Assembly (NCBI GenBank): GCA_019059635.1
Contig: JAGVRJ010000011.1
Coordinates: 806,001-870,000 of the forward strand
Direction of reading: 5' to 3'
DNA length: 64,000 nucleotides
From: Proales similis
Taxonomy: Eukaryota > Rotifera > Eurotatoria > Ploima > Proalidae
Positions 44,101 through 53,918 of this stretch are shown one piece after another (the stretch's first letter is position 1; each line of letters opens with the position of its first letter). Position numbers and translations under genes: made by a program. The notes beneath the pieces are model-generated. The model saw only the letters and a list, made by a program, of their open reading frames with translations, was not told the origin of the DNA and ran no database searches.

Positions 44101-46713
44101 CTGCTTGATCCATTCAGGTTAATTAACAAAAGAGAGCAAATTTTTGATGAAGGCTTTGTACATCTGGGCATATACATAAAAGAAATAGAGATTTTTAAAA
44201 ATCATGACTTGCTGCGTGAATTTATGCAGTCAAAAGGCTTTGATGTGAGCACCTATTTAGAACGGTGTAAAGAAAAGCTCAGAGACATCAAACCTAGGCT
44301 CGAGCAAGCAGTTGATAGTTTTGTTCGCACCGAAAACAACTTTGGTATGACAGTCCTTTCAAATGCAGTTGATTCCTTGCGAGCTTTGGATTACCTAATC
44401 GAGCAGGACTATTTCACGAAGATCCATCATGAATTCGAAAAGAAACTGATTCAATCTAAAAACCTTAAATATGATGAAGTAAAACTAAAAATTCAATCGG
44501 GGGACTTCAGAAATCTTTCCAGTGATTTAGATAACTTCAACCCGACAGATTCAATGGATCTTTTCTACCTAAATGATCTAAAAAAGAGATTAAATCATCA
44601 AATATGTGAGATTTGCGAAAAAAGTGAACTAAATTGCAAACAGCTGTCAATAACCGAAGACCTCCACGGACTTCAGAACAACTACACAAGTCTTTTGTCA
44701 ATTTCACATCAAGCTAAGGAGCACATAAACTCAGGTACCCGAGATTTGATAGAAAGAAATTTAAATGCAATTCGGGAAGCTGCTCAGCATTTCGCTGAAA
44801 AATTACTGAAAAAGGACGAAAAGTATATAAGGCAGTTTGAATTCACTAAGGCCGAAGAGTTAAAGAAAAGAATATCGAATGTCAGAAAATACTTTTTAGT
44901 GATACTCAATAAGGAAATCAAAGAAAAGCTTGAAGAAGAAGATTTCGAAACAGAATGGCTTGAGCAGGAAATTGACCAAATTTCCAGAATGCCGGCTCGA
45001 CAGTTAATACTGACAAATGGTATTACTGGAAGAGAAATGGTTCAAAAGATTGAAACAATCGGAAAGCCACAGCTGACAGCAAAACTTAAACAAGTTTTAA
45101 TACAAAAGACAGATGAATACTTAAGTGAACTTGTAAATCAAGAAAACGAATTTGAGCTGAGTAATCAAATGCGTTTCCAACGTATCAAAAATCAGCTTCC
45201 CAGCGACTTAAGAGATGAAGTCGATAAAATGCTGAGGCATAAATTTGATCAGCTGAATGATAATAAATTTGAGGCAAAAATGTCTGTTCTTGATCTTAGA
45301 AACGAGGAACATGTGAAACAACTTAGCTCCGAATGGAACGGGCTAATTTCGAACAAACAGAAAAACCGACGAAAAATAATCTTCCTTGAAAAGCAAGCTG
45401 AAACAGCCTATGAAGCGTTGAATAAATCAAACGAGGAAATCCTTACCCTGGCGAATATTAAAGACTGTCAGAATCAAATTCAACTTTGCAGCCAACTGAA
45501 CATGATTAGTATTTATTTGTCAGATCTGTTTCCAAGATTTAAAACTTTATCTGATCAAATGTTTGCTAAGGTTCAGAACCAACTTATGGAGTCTTCAGAA
45601 AAGGCCTGCGCTTTAATAAGTAAACTTCAAAAGCTTGATTGTGACCAAGTCCAAATCGAGTTAAACCTTACTGATATTTTGACTCAATTTAATGCCATAT
45701 TGTTAGCAATGGGCCAGCAGAGAAGCTTTATTTCAAAAGAGTTCTTAAACAAAATTGATAAAGATTTTTTTTTACCTCTAAGCAGATTCATCAAAACCGC
45801 TGTTGATGAAGAGATTTTGAAAATAGAAAAAAGCGCGGCTCAATTCAAAGTTAAGAACTGGCCACGTTCTTTAAAGTTCTTGGAAACCGTGTTTTCGATT
45901 TTGGAAAAGCTGAAGGTTTTCAATGGATTATTTGCGAAATGCCCATCAATTCTTAATGATTTGAAACAAAAACTTGGATTAAGAATTGATCAAGTTTGCA
46001 AAGAACTGAGTGACTTTGAATTCATCAATATAGACGCAACGGTCTCACAACAAGATGTTCGGCAGTTTTATGACGATTTGAGTGACAAATTACTTAATTT
46101 GGTCTCGTTTGCCAAACATCTCGAATCCTATTTTCCAGAAAAAAATCTAGAAGCTGTAGCCGAAAAATGTCAAAAGGCGATCAAAGATAAAATTGACGAG
46201 AAAGCTTTTATCTATTCTCAAAACTTGAACGTAGTAGTCTCAGATTCGACCGATGAGAAACATCTCACCGCTTTTCTAAGCATATATCATAATCTTAAGG
46301 CATTTAACGAGACAATTGCGTCAAGACCAAATCACGCATGGAAACAGATTGAACTCTGCTCTATTGAACAAAATTTAATAAGCAAAGTAGATCAGATTGG
46401 AGAAAAAGTGAACAGAAAAAATATGAAAGAAGCTGCATTAGTTTTCATCGAAATTAAAAAATTGGGATCACAAATTTTCTTTTTGAAAAAAGTAGTTGAT
46501 GCAAAATTGGATGTGATTATAAGCAGCTACTTGGACGATTTAACTAAAAGTGACCAATTAGAACATGGTCAAATTAATGAAAAAAGGCAGACGTTGAACA
46601 AAATCAAAATGAATCAAATGGTGATTCCACGTACGAGAATGATAGTGACTCTGATTCCAAGTCATTGCTGTCTTCAGGCACGTCTGAGCAAAACTTATAT
46701 GAAGGGCCATTGA
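41140..46713 (+). CDS. Giant GTPase-stalk half of a GTPase-SecA-vWA protein
   Basis: The frame opens at 41140 and stays open to 46713, but the plausible coding part ends at about 46584 (about 1,815 residues). After an acidic, disordered N-terminus comes a P-loop GTPase: G1 is LGMTGVGKST (170-178), G3 is DSAGF (Asp244), and G4 is probably TKFN near 318-321, a departure from N/TKxD. The rest is almost entirely helical and charged, with hundreds of heptad-like residues and no recognised domain, like the stalk of a large dynamin- or septin-type GTPase. There are no introns in 5.4 kb. The neighbouring frame, starting at 46581, continues with a SecA-like motor and vWA domain, so the two halves are probably one gene with a frame change or a short unseen intron. 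Confidence 0.75.
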   Translation: MDSEHFESDSTTSILEESTFSDTVLVINQNTTEVSGLEKSSNGEKKEFMDSKLETFDVPLCAEQMITRMLKDLKSNFPREFRASEFQENIDSIVRMLKLEGILTTRTIENTIASFKEAISTSSSQRLIIALEEVLRRLRPFDIDELRVHTALNDEILNLLRNQNIYLFLGMTGVGKSTTMHFFSGSEMREIVGRIEVVNIADEQLRRVTISQNPIHSETKAIIPIRITLNDEEGDDDESYLFCDSAGFNDTNSVEVDVANSISIQMAIQHCRGIKPIIFVSSQGGDRLEGLKTTAEILSRMLPSSFEYDVKYFGYVFTKFNPDEFNTFRNDLNLISREGNIDRNLSILVADMKRKLRRPSGWIILDPITSNRDDAIRQLTLDQTFIERPWEKFCVSIGHMSRVEIERQIENDFNMVQFGLRIRNFSLVSHKFERLSDLVELLGDSDLKERFVQDLNALANRSIIQNEEFINEFNNKARYGQLDIGDENAYVRMLKDSFQTAIIMHKVMKGSESEVFFKQLTFNLLSLADNLASEFEISTIVKIEEIEAKLESLKCLKNIWHQLVDYGFDYHRWEPNNELKQTLETTKIYNQFKNRINQELENLYRNLLDILRFDEINLADLDLKLDLLKRLALIPSKHELQADKFYLKACQSILEEMTGRLEKNVNNILSSEKLLNDGVEYLYKFAECLNDMILSRSLHKHLYPKHLEQLQEKFWQVLQEFTQKLESKIRNELILFESNSHRGLDVSFVSFKIYFEHLALLERKNAFKNLLKPSKQRVEEKLAQFIPRVLSQIEQSIDQLLDGQKPSIPVKIKCEGLLHLEWMPNFETTIKPFVYSTLYFKLYDYLDSLKLDKKFDLAIKNFNQLIEAAPFAERIQQISELITIIPDLKSAVTSCEEWFKCAITQQAKLIIKTYDLKDEKTKGFKYTLDYKNAELSLGYTTICMKYMPREYWMNNEAGIDLADKNLKEFVEKRMQFMVKNIDQCFSFLLDPFRLINKREQIFDEGFVHLGIYIKEIEIFKNHDLLREFMQSKGFDVSTYLERCKEKLRDIKPRLEQAVDSFVRTENNFGMTVLSNAVDSLRALDYLIEQDYFTKIHHEFEKKLIQSKNLKYDEVKLKIQSGDFRNLSSDLDNFNPTDSMDLFYLNDLKKRLNHQICEICEKSELNCKQLSITEDLHGLQNNYTSLLSISHQAKEHINSGTRDLIERNLNAIREAAQHFAEKLLKKDEKYIRQFEFTKAEELKKRISNVRKYFLVILNKEIKEKLEEEDFETEWLEQEIDQISRMPARQLILTNGITGREMVQKIETIGKPQLTAKLKQVLIQKTDEYLSELVNQENEFELSNQMRFQRIKNQLPSDLRDEVDKMLRHKFDQLNDNKFEAKMSVLDLRNEEHVKQLSSEWNGLISNKQKNRRKIIFLEKQAETAYEALNKSNEEILTLANIKDCQNQIQLCSQLNMISIYLSDLFPRFKTLSDQMFAKVQNQLMESSEKACALISKLQKLDCDQVQIELNLTDILTQFNAILLAMGQQRSFISKEFLNKIDKDFFLPLSRFIKTAVDEEILKIEKSAAQFKVKNWPRSLKFLETVFSILEKLKVFNGLFAKCPSILNDLKQKLGLRIDQVCKELSDFEFINIDATVSQQDVRQFYDDLSDKLLNLVSFAKHLESYFPEKNLEAVAEKCQKAIKDKIDEKAFIYSQNLNVVVSDSTDEKHLTAFLSIYHNLKAFNETIASRPNHAWKQIELCSIEQNLISKVDQIGEKVNRKNMKEAALVFIEIKKLGSQIFFLKKVVDAKLDVIISSYLDDLTKSDQLEHGQINEKRQTLNKIKMNQMVIPRTRMIVTLIPSHCCLQARLSKTYMKGH

Positions 46714-49679
46714 GCGATAATGAAACAGAGAAAAGCAAAGAAACTTTTCAAAAACCACAACAACCTGCTAAATCCGTAGCGAAGAAAGACAAATATGAGT
46801 TGCTTGTACAACTTGCGCTAATTCTCAAAGATAACCCGTTCGGAAGCCTTATAGTGGCCGAAAGTCTATGCTTTGCAGCCTATGAGAGAAGTCTCTTTAA
46901 TAAGAAAGTCATAAACCAGAGTGCGGACTTGTTCTTCAAAGATCTTAAAGGAGACCGAATGGATAAAGCTCGTCTTGAACAATTTTATAAAGAGTACAAA
47001 CAAACTTTTGAAGACTTAGTCAAAAGCTATTTGAGGCCAGAGTTGGATTTAAGTGAATTAGTTGTAGAAATCAAGAAACTTTCGAGCACAATTGCTTCTT
47101 TTGGCAAAGGTGAGTGGAGCTTGGGCGTTGAACAGAACCTTCCAACCATTTTGGCTCATGTTTTTGCTCTATGGACTTTGATGAATGCAAATGATTATTT
47201 TAATATAACCAAATCAGATCGCCAAAGCTACCTATTCCAGCCTCATGTTTGTCAAGTGCTGGCAATATTTAGGCTTCTTTCTCTTGGATATACCTATGAA
47301 ATGGCCAAGATAGGAAAATCTATTATGAAAACTTTAACAGGATGCGATTTTTCCCAATCTCTGAGAAAGAACTTGGTTGAAATTGGAACGGGAGAGGGAA
47401 AATCAGTTACCCTTGCAATTTCAGCAGTATTAGCCGCTTTGCTTGGCTTTGATGTCTATTGTGTTTGTTATAGCCAATTCCTCAGCAAAAGAGATTACGA
47501 ATCGTTCAAGAGCCTATTCGAAAAGTTAGATCTTACTAAACAAATAAAATATGGCACCTTTAATCAGGTATGTGAGCTTGTGATAAATGATCGGGGTGAT
47601 ATTCGTCAACAAGTAGCCAATTTAATTTTCAATCACCAAGAAAATTCTATGAATCAGCAGCACATTCAACAAAAATCGCTTCCAAAACTTCTCTTAATTG
47701 ATGAAGTCGATGTTTTTTTTAGCAAACACTTTTACGGTTCGCCTTACATGCCGATGCTTCAGCTTCGTCATCCACTTATAAATGATCTTGTCAAAGCAAT
47801 TTATCAGCGTCGGGCCAGCATTGAGTTGAAAGATGTCAAAGAAATGAAAGAGTACAGACGATGTTCATCGTTATGGAATGAATGGCAGCCAATTATGGAT
47901 ATGGCTATACTTGAGATGCTACTTGTGTTTCAGGCTGAGGAAGGACACGAGTATGTTGTCAATAATAATAAGATCGGTTACAAAGAGCACGACATGATAG
48001 TGTTCGACACTGTCTACGGTTATAATACCATGAATGCATATTTCCTTGAACATTCAAAAGGCCGTATAAGCGATTCGTCCCTTAATGATAACATCTACCT
48101 ATTGCTCCGGCTAGGCACGTTAAGCTTTGCTGAAGTCCCAAAAGCAACGAATTCGAAAAAGAAATCGGCACAATATTTTTGCTCAATCATGGGTGTAACC
48201 GGTACTTTAGAATCTTTGAGCGAAACTGAAAAGAAATTAATTGAGGAAGAGTACGATATTAAGCTAAAAACTGTAATGCCTTCGATTTACGGCCAAAAGA
48301 AACTTAATTTCAACGAGAACTGTGACGTCAAAGTCGTCAAGCAAGAGAACCATTATTCTTCTATTCTTGAAGAATTGAAGAATAAATTACAGAATGGGGA
48401 TCGCGCAGTATTTGTTGTTTTCGAGTCTAAACATCAGATTTTGGATTTTTTTAACATGCCGGATTTTCATCAATACCGAGAAAGTACCAGGATTTTAATC
48501 GAAGAGATGGATCATGACGAAAAGCAGCAAACAATTAACCAAGCAACTGTATGTGGTAGGATTACCCTTTTGTCGAGCGTTTTCGGACGTGGGATAGATT
48601 TTGTTGTCTACGACCAGCGAGTAAGGGCCAATAGAGGCGTACATGTCATTCAGACATTTTTGTCGGAGGTGTATTCCGAAGAGGTACAGATTAAAGGCCG
48701 AACTGCTCGACAAGGAGAAGAGGGATCATATAGTCTAATAATCAGCGAACTGCACCTGGAACGTTTTAAAATAACTCAAATAGACTTGGATAACCATCAA
48801 AATGATATTTATAAGTTTTTAGACCAGAGACGACGCGCTGAATACGATAAGAAAGTGCTAGATCTCACCGAATATGTCAAGTCGCTTAAGTCTGCCCATC
48901 TTGAAGCCATTGAATTCCTCGACAATGTGCGAAACAAGAGAAAAGATCTTGTTAAACAGTATTTACTTATGAAAAATCAGCTGAATTTAAGCGGCTCGGT
49001 AAATCGAACGCTCTTGATGCTGGACGGAACCTGCTCTATGTCGCATCTTTTCAATCAAGTTAAATTGAAGATCGAAACTATGTTCGAAAGAGTAAACAAA
49101 ATTCTTGATGAAGCCACGATGGACAAGAATTTCGAAATTCGGCTATTGATTTACCGTAATTATAACTCGAGCGAAGAAATGATGTTGCAGTGGTCACCCT
49201 GGTCTAGTCGACCAGCTGATTTGATCAAGTTCATAAGATCCGTTAATGTTGACGGAGGAAATGGAAATGAAGCTATTGAACTTGCCTTATGGAAGGCTAA
49301 TCAAGAAGAACGCCTTTCTCAGATTATACTCATAGGTGATGCACCAGCCAACAGCCGACAAGAAGTTAGTTATAAGCGAGCAAATGGTCGTCCTTGTTCA
49401 TACCCTGAAACGTATTATGAAGATGAACTTGAGCAACTGCGTGACAAAGGCGTGAGACTAAGCGCCCTCTACTTGGAGCAGCGAGCCAAGCAAAATTTTG
49501 AAAAAATGACGATGAATGAAGGCCGTTGTGAGAGTCTAGATATTTATTCACATCGAGGAGAAGAACTTCTAGTTGACCTTGTTTGCATAGAAGTTCTGCA
49601 GTCGATTGGAGGTAAAGAAAGAGGAAAAGCCCTCGTTGAAATGTACCAAAAGGGAAAAACTTCTTTGAATTCATTTTGA
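46581..49679 (+). CDS. SecA-like DEAD motor plus vWA half of the same locus
   Basis: This frame opens after a stop at 46578 and encodes 1,032 residues. An acidic linker (ENDSDSDSK) leads into a SecA-type nucleotide-binding domain. Walker A is EIGTGEGKSVTLA (residue ~269 of this half). A SecA-like YSQFLSKRDYESF follows, then Walker B LLLIDEVDVFF (~374) and GVTGTLESL. The second motor half has SSVFGRGIDFVVYDQRV and IKGRTARQGEEGSYSL, close to the SecA GRSGRQGDPGSS motif. From about residue 808 there is a von Willebrand A domain whose metal site reads DGTCSM rather than DxSxS, with GGNGNEAIELAL and IILIGDAPANS. SecA drives protein export in bacteria and plastids. Its role in an animal nuclear gene is unknown. 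No intron is seen. Start codon not assignable; continuity with the GTPase frame is likely. Confidence 0.8.
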   Translation, partial: KKADVEQNQNESNGDSTYENDSDSDSKSLLSSGTSEQNLYEGPLSDNETEKSKETFQKPQQPAKSVAKKDKYELLVQLALILKDNPFGSLIVAESLCFAAYERSLFNKKVINQSADLFFKDLKGDRMDKARLEQFYKEYKQTFEDLVKSYLRPELDLSELVVEIKKLSSTIASFGKGEWSLGVEQNLPTILAHVFALWTLMNANDYFNITKSDRQSYLFQPHVCQVLAIFRLLSLGYTYEMAKIGKSIMKTLTGCDFSQSLRKNLVEIGTGEGKSVTLAISAVLAALLGFDVYCVCYSQFLSKRDYESFKSLFEKLDLTKQIKYGTFNQVCELVINDRGDIRQQVANLIFNHQENSMNQQHIQQKSLPKLLLIDEVDVFFSKHFYGSPYMPMLQLRHPLINDLVKAIYQRRASIELKDVKEMKEYRRCSSLWNEWQPIMDMAILEMLLVFQAEEGHEYVVNNNKIGYKEHDMIVFDTVYGYNTMNAYFLEHSKGRISDSSLNDNIYLLLRLGTLSFAEVPKATNSKKKSAQYFCSIMGVTGTLESLSETEKKLIEEEYDIKLKTVMPSIYGQKKLNFNENCDVKVVKQENHYSSILEELKNKLQNGDRAVFVVFESKHQILDFFNMPDFHQYRESTRILIEEMDHDEKQQTINQATVCGRITLLSSVFGRGIDFVVYDQRVRANRGVHVIQTFLSEVYSEEVQIKGRTARQGEEGSYSLIISELHLERFKITQIDLDNHQNDIYKFLDQRRRAEYDKKVLDLTEYVKSLKSAHLEAIEFLDNVRNKRKDLVKQYLLMKNQLNLSGSVNRTLLMLDGTCSMSHLFNQVKLKIETMFERVNKILDEATMDKNFEIRLLIYRNYNSSEEMMLQWSPWSSRPADLIKFIRSVNVDGGNGNEAIELALWKANQEERLSQIILIGDAPANSRQEVSYKRANGRPCSYPETYYEDELEQLRDKGVRLSALYLEQRAKQNFEKMTMNEGRCESLDIYSHRGEELLVDLVCIEVLQSIGGKERGKALVEMYQKGKTSLNSF

Positions 49680-50599
49680 AAACTTTTCCATAACGACTTA
49701 TTCAGTTAAATGAACTTAACTAGAAACCCACAAAGATTAACTTAATATTAAAATAAAATTCGAAACGATTAATTTAATTTAAACCATTTTGAATTTTATT
49801 TTTGAGAACTTTCGATTCAAGCGGTACCCTCGCTTGAATACTTAAAAACTCTGGATTAAGTTGAATTTTTGCCTGATATTTTATTAATTTTTATATGAGA
49901 GTTTTGAACGATGCTTGGTGGCTTTTCCGTTATCAATAAAATTAAAGTCTATGAGTTAATTATCCGGCATAGTTTAGAAAAATTAATAAGCAAATTTAAG
50001 GGTCTCTATTGCCTCTTTCCCTTTATTCATTCGGCTACTTTACGCGAGAGGTCCCGTTTTGTAAATAACATCGTCTCTATATTTATGCTTTATCTTCTGC
50101 TCTGAAAAGAATAAAGAATGAGAGATGGAGAAGAAAATGAATAGATTGTGTTCTTGTAGCAAGCTCCGGCCAATTACCGCAAACAAACTTAAGGAAGAGC
50201 TAGAAAGGTGATTAGCACAATGTTTAATGAGCAAGAGCGAGATATAACCATCTGACTCGCTTCATTATTCGTTCCTTTATAACATTTGGCAAACTTAATT
50301 AAACGCGAAGGGGGCTTAGCGTCTTATTCATCGCAACTAGGTTATAAATAAAGGATGAACGCCACCTTAAGCCGATTTATCAGTTTGCATGAGGCCTAGT
50401 TCTATCTCTCACCTGAGTGATGCTTCTACTTACCTAATATTCTTGTTTTTGAACTAAGACAAAAATGATCTTATTTAGAGACACTAACTTTTTAATTTAC
50501 TTAAATCTTAGAAAAGCTTGAACAAGCTTTGATTGGTGCCTGCTGTGTTTATGATTTTATTACGGAAGGGAACAAATAAATCGAGAAGACAATGAAAAA
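49680..50599. other. Intergenic, no gene recognised
   Basis: About 0.9 kb between the SecA-vWA stop and the EGF-protein start. AT-rich DNA with only incidental short frames on both strands. It presumably holds the 3' end of the former and the promoter of the latter. Confidence 0.45.
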
Positions 50600-53500
50600 A
50601 TGTTCATAGGCTTTATTATTGAAATTTTGATATCTGTCATTTTACCTTGTGATGGAAGCCTCATGTTCAGCGATTTTTCACTTGGAGCGCAAAGGCAGAC
50701 AAAGTTAAATGAGACTACTTTGTACTACAGTGAGGGTCAAAGTATAACACACAAGCTTCAGATGGAAAATGTTTTGATATTCAACGTTGACGACACCAAA
50801 CCTTTAGAAAATATTTCGACTTCATTTGAGCAAATATTCGAACAGAATACCACAAACTATTGCAATTTCGATCCGTATTTTTTAAGCAGCAAGAAACATC
50901 CTTCAGCAAATCGTCGTACTACACCCTTTAATTTGAATGTCTTTGTTAACGGAGAAATTTTTAATACTTCAAGTGAAATAATCGGTAGATGCTTTTCAAG
51001 CCATTTTAGCGATCCATTCATCTAAAACGTTTTTGATTAAGTTCGACTTAACTTTTTGAATCGTATTGGAAACTCGAAGCAACTTTGGTATCTGCTTATG
51101 GCCAAGAGTGTCTGTACTGATCAGATAGTCGGCACTTGGAAGCTTTTGGATCCAAATTCAACAGATTCTATATACTGCTATACTCAAGCCGACGTAACGG
51201 AATTTTCGTTTTAATACAAGAACCTTATTCTTAATCCTTCATTTTCGGCCCATTTTAACCTTTATTTCCAAAAGTCAATCAAAATTTCAATCATATTCCT
51301 TTTAGTTTTGACATGATTCGTTTTTTCTAGACTGTATTCGGATTAAAAAGAGATCGTTTTGATACCGTTTTCGACCAAATATGGAGACCCACGAACACTT
51401 TCGAAGACATTTACTTTGTGTAAGCAAATATTTATGCTTCAACACTGTTCTTATCTTATTCACTTTTTAAGAGTGGCTGTATTTACCGATCAAGCCTATA
51501 GACGCTCAGAGCCTGTCTACTTCTTGTTAAGCTCGCCAGTGTTTGTATTTGAGCCTACCCGTCATTCAAATAGAAAGTGTGAGGGGTTATGGACTTCTAC
51601 AGCCGAATGGAAAACAACATCCCAAGAAACAACCCAAGAATTCGATTTGAGGAAATCTTTGAGCCCTATTGATGAGACGACCAAAATTGATGAAGTAGAA
51701 ATCACCTCATTTCCTCTGTTTGTTCAAGAAGCAAGCAAAAGTCTATCAGAGCTGCAATCAACTGGTTTTAATTCTGCTAATACAACAAAGACAACAAGCT
51801 CTCATCATCTAGTGACTTCATCAGAAGATCAATATTCAATAACAGAAATCGCTCCAAATCGTAGTGTTCTGTTTTCTGTCAACGGAAATTTAAGCAAATG
51901 TGTCCATCAATATGACCTTTTCGTGAGAAATTTGAGAGGAAAAGTAAGCTGCTTATTGAATTAAAACGAGAATAAACCATTAATTCAAGAGCCAAGCTGC
52001 ATAATGCCTACATGAATTTGTTTCATTTCGACCGAGTTGTCTTAAAATCAATTCAAATAAGCCTGTAAGTGTTCTCCCTGGTTGGCAAATTAATTTATTA
52101 CTAAAAGGTTTAAAAGATGCGAAGTTGAGCCCAGGGAACGTCGGTCAAAACTCATGCATAGTCTTTTTTTTGAGCACTACGTAATTTTTCTCTCATCGGT
52201 CTCGAATTTAACTAAAATAGAGACGAGTAAGTAAAAAGAAGTACAAGAAAAATAAAAAGATTTCCAGTTATGAGATTTTAGCGAGTGTGTTAGCAAACTC
52301 GCTTGCTGCCGGAAATCTAATGGATAATTTGGGTCATTTCGAAGCCTTCATTATTAACGACGATTCCAGTCGACAAGATGTAAGCGATCAATGCGGATTA
52401 TACAGCAAATACAGAATATGTCAGAATAATGGTTCATGCTACCTTGACTCAAACAACCAGCCGACATGCTCGTAAGTTTTGCTTACTTCCTGTCTCATAC
52501 TGATAGTTAAGAATTAGAGTAATTCTCTGCAGCTGTTTACAAGCTGAACCTGGCTATTACTGGACAGGTCAATATTGTGAAAATCGTCTTGATATAGGAC
52601 CATTTTTCGATCTAAGTGCATTGATATTAGCCAGTTTAGTATCAGGTATTTTAAAATCATTATTTGCATCGCAATTTATCTGAACATCGCCGATCATTGA
52701 AACCATGATAGGGGCGATTTTTCTAGTCATTGCAATCATCATTTTTTTTGCTTCTATTTACAAAAGAGCCAAGGAAAAAGAAAGCATTCAAAAGTAGGAA
52801 TTGAAAATATAGCCTTAACCTTTTTGCACGCTTGCTTATCTAAAATCCTTTTACTAACTCGATCAAGGGCATCTTTAAAAAAATTCTGTAAAAGTTGCTT
52901 ACTGAGAGGTTGTTTAAACTCAAGTGGGAAAAATAGAATCGAGCAGCGAAGTATTTCGATGATCTTGAGTGATAAAGATCACAAAATTATATCTGGTAGA
53001 AATGAGAGCCCAAGCGACTTGGGCTCGATTCTCCAAGCCACTCAGTCTCATTATCCTGATTCATTTATGGAATGCTTTAACGAAAAGCCAAAACATCTTG
53101 TTTGTCTCACCGATGGTTTTTCCATTAGCTACAAATTCCTTAGTCCATCATCCTCTAACACTCTCACTCGTACAACAAACTGCTTAAGCATGAATGAAAG
53201 CCCGACAAGCATGACTAATTCAAGCGAAAAGTAACTTGCGCTTTGATTCCAATTTTTGAACGCGTTTCTTGAATTATTTTAAACAAATTTTTGCCCAGAT
53301 TTCTTCTGGAGAGGTCGTTAAATTTTTCTTCAAATTTCCAACTGGAAACGATTGGTGGCTATAGCCTAGATCCGGTTGTCAGTGCGTTCCATAGCAATCC
53401 TCTATCATCGCCAGAGGCTATTCTATCCCATACTAACTACGGTTATGAGAACTACTCCGAAGAGATGCAGGAACTGGAAAAGCTGCGACTTAGGCAGCTC

Positions 53501-53918
53501 AAAAGTAAAAATCAGACAATCAATTTTGATTAACACAATTTTCGAGAAAATTTTCAACCACAAACAGTGAAAGAGAATCTAAATCAGGCATCATCTCAAA
53601 TCGGAAAAAGCCTCGGTTATAATCTTAATGACCTCAATCAATCTTATGATCAGCAATCTATTGAAAAAATTTTTCAATCAGAGGAACAGAAAATCAAACA
53701 AGCAGATCTAAGCAAAAGTCATTCAAGTAAAAAGAGTGAATATTCTTTGAAAGATGAAGACGCTTGGCTTCCCATATTGAACATTGTTGAAGAACAAGTA
53801 AGTTTAAAATTTTGATCAAGATGTTAATCAAAATTTTTCTGTATCATTTTTCAAGATAAAAATGAGTCAATTTGATCACGACACTACATCAGATCGTGAC
53901 GAATTCCTTTCTGTTTAA
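50600..53918 (+). CDS. Type I membrane protein with EGF-like domain and long cytosolic tail
   Basis: Thirteen exons splice in phase into 843 residues: 50600-50984, 51042-51193, 51331-51419, 51472-51943, 51997-52064, 52108-52226, 52282-52471, 52533-52645, 52712-52793, 52868-53230, 53299-53504, 53568-53797 and 53856-53918. A signal peptide (MFIGFIIEILISVILPCDG) leads a large ectodomain with no domain I can name, including a Ser/Thr-rich part likely to be O-glycosylated (residues ~240-350). One EGF-like module follows: CGLYSKYRICQNNGSC, then CLQAEPGYYWTGQYC. A single membrane span (ALILASLVSGAIFLVIAIII) is followed by KRAKEKE and a cytosolic tail of about 290 residues. The tail is rich in Ser, Gln and charge and ends FLSV, a possible class II PDZ ligand. 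The segment before the EGF could be a SEA-like fold. Orthology unknown; an adhesion or mucin-like receptor is my best guess. Confidence 0.78.

Noticed and set aside
46580-46586. Programmed -1 ribosomal frameshift at A AAA AAG
   Set aside because: The heptamer is in the register of the downstream frame, not the upstream one, so a canonical shift would not work. An indel or a short intron is simpler.
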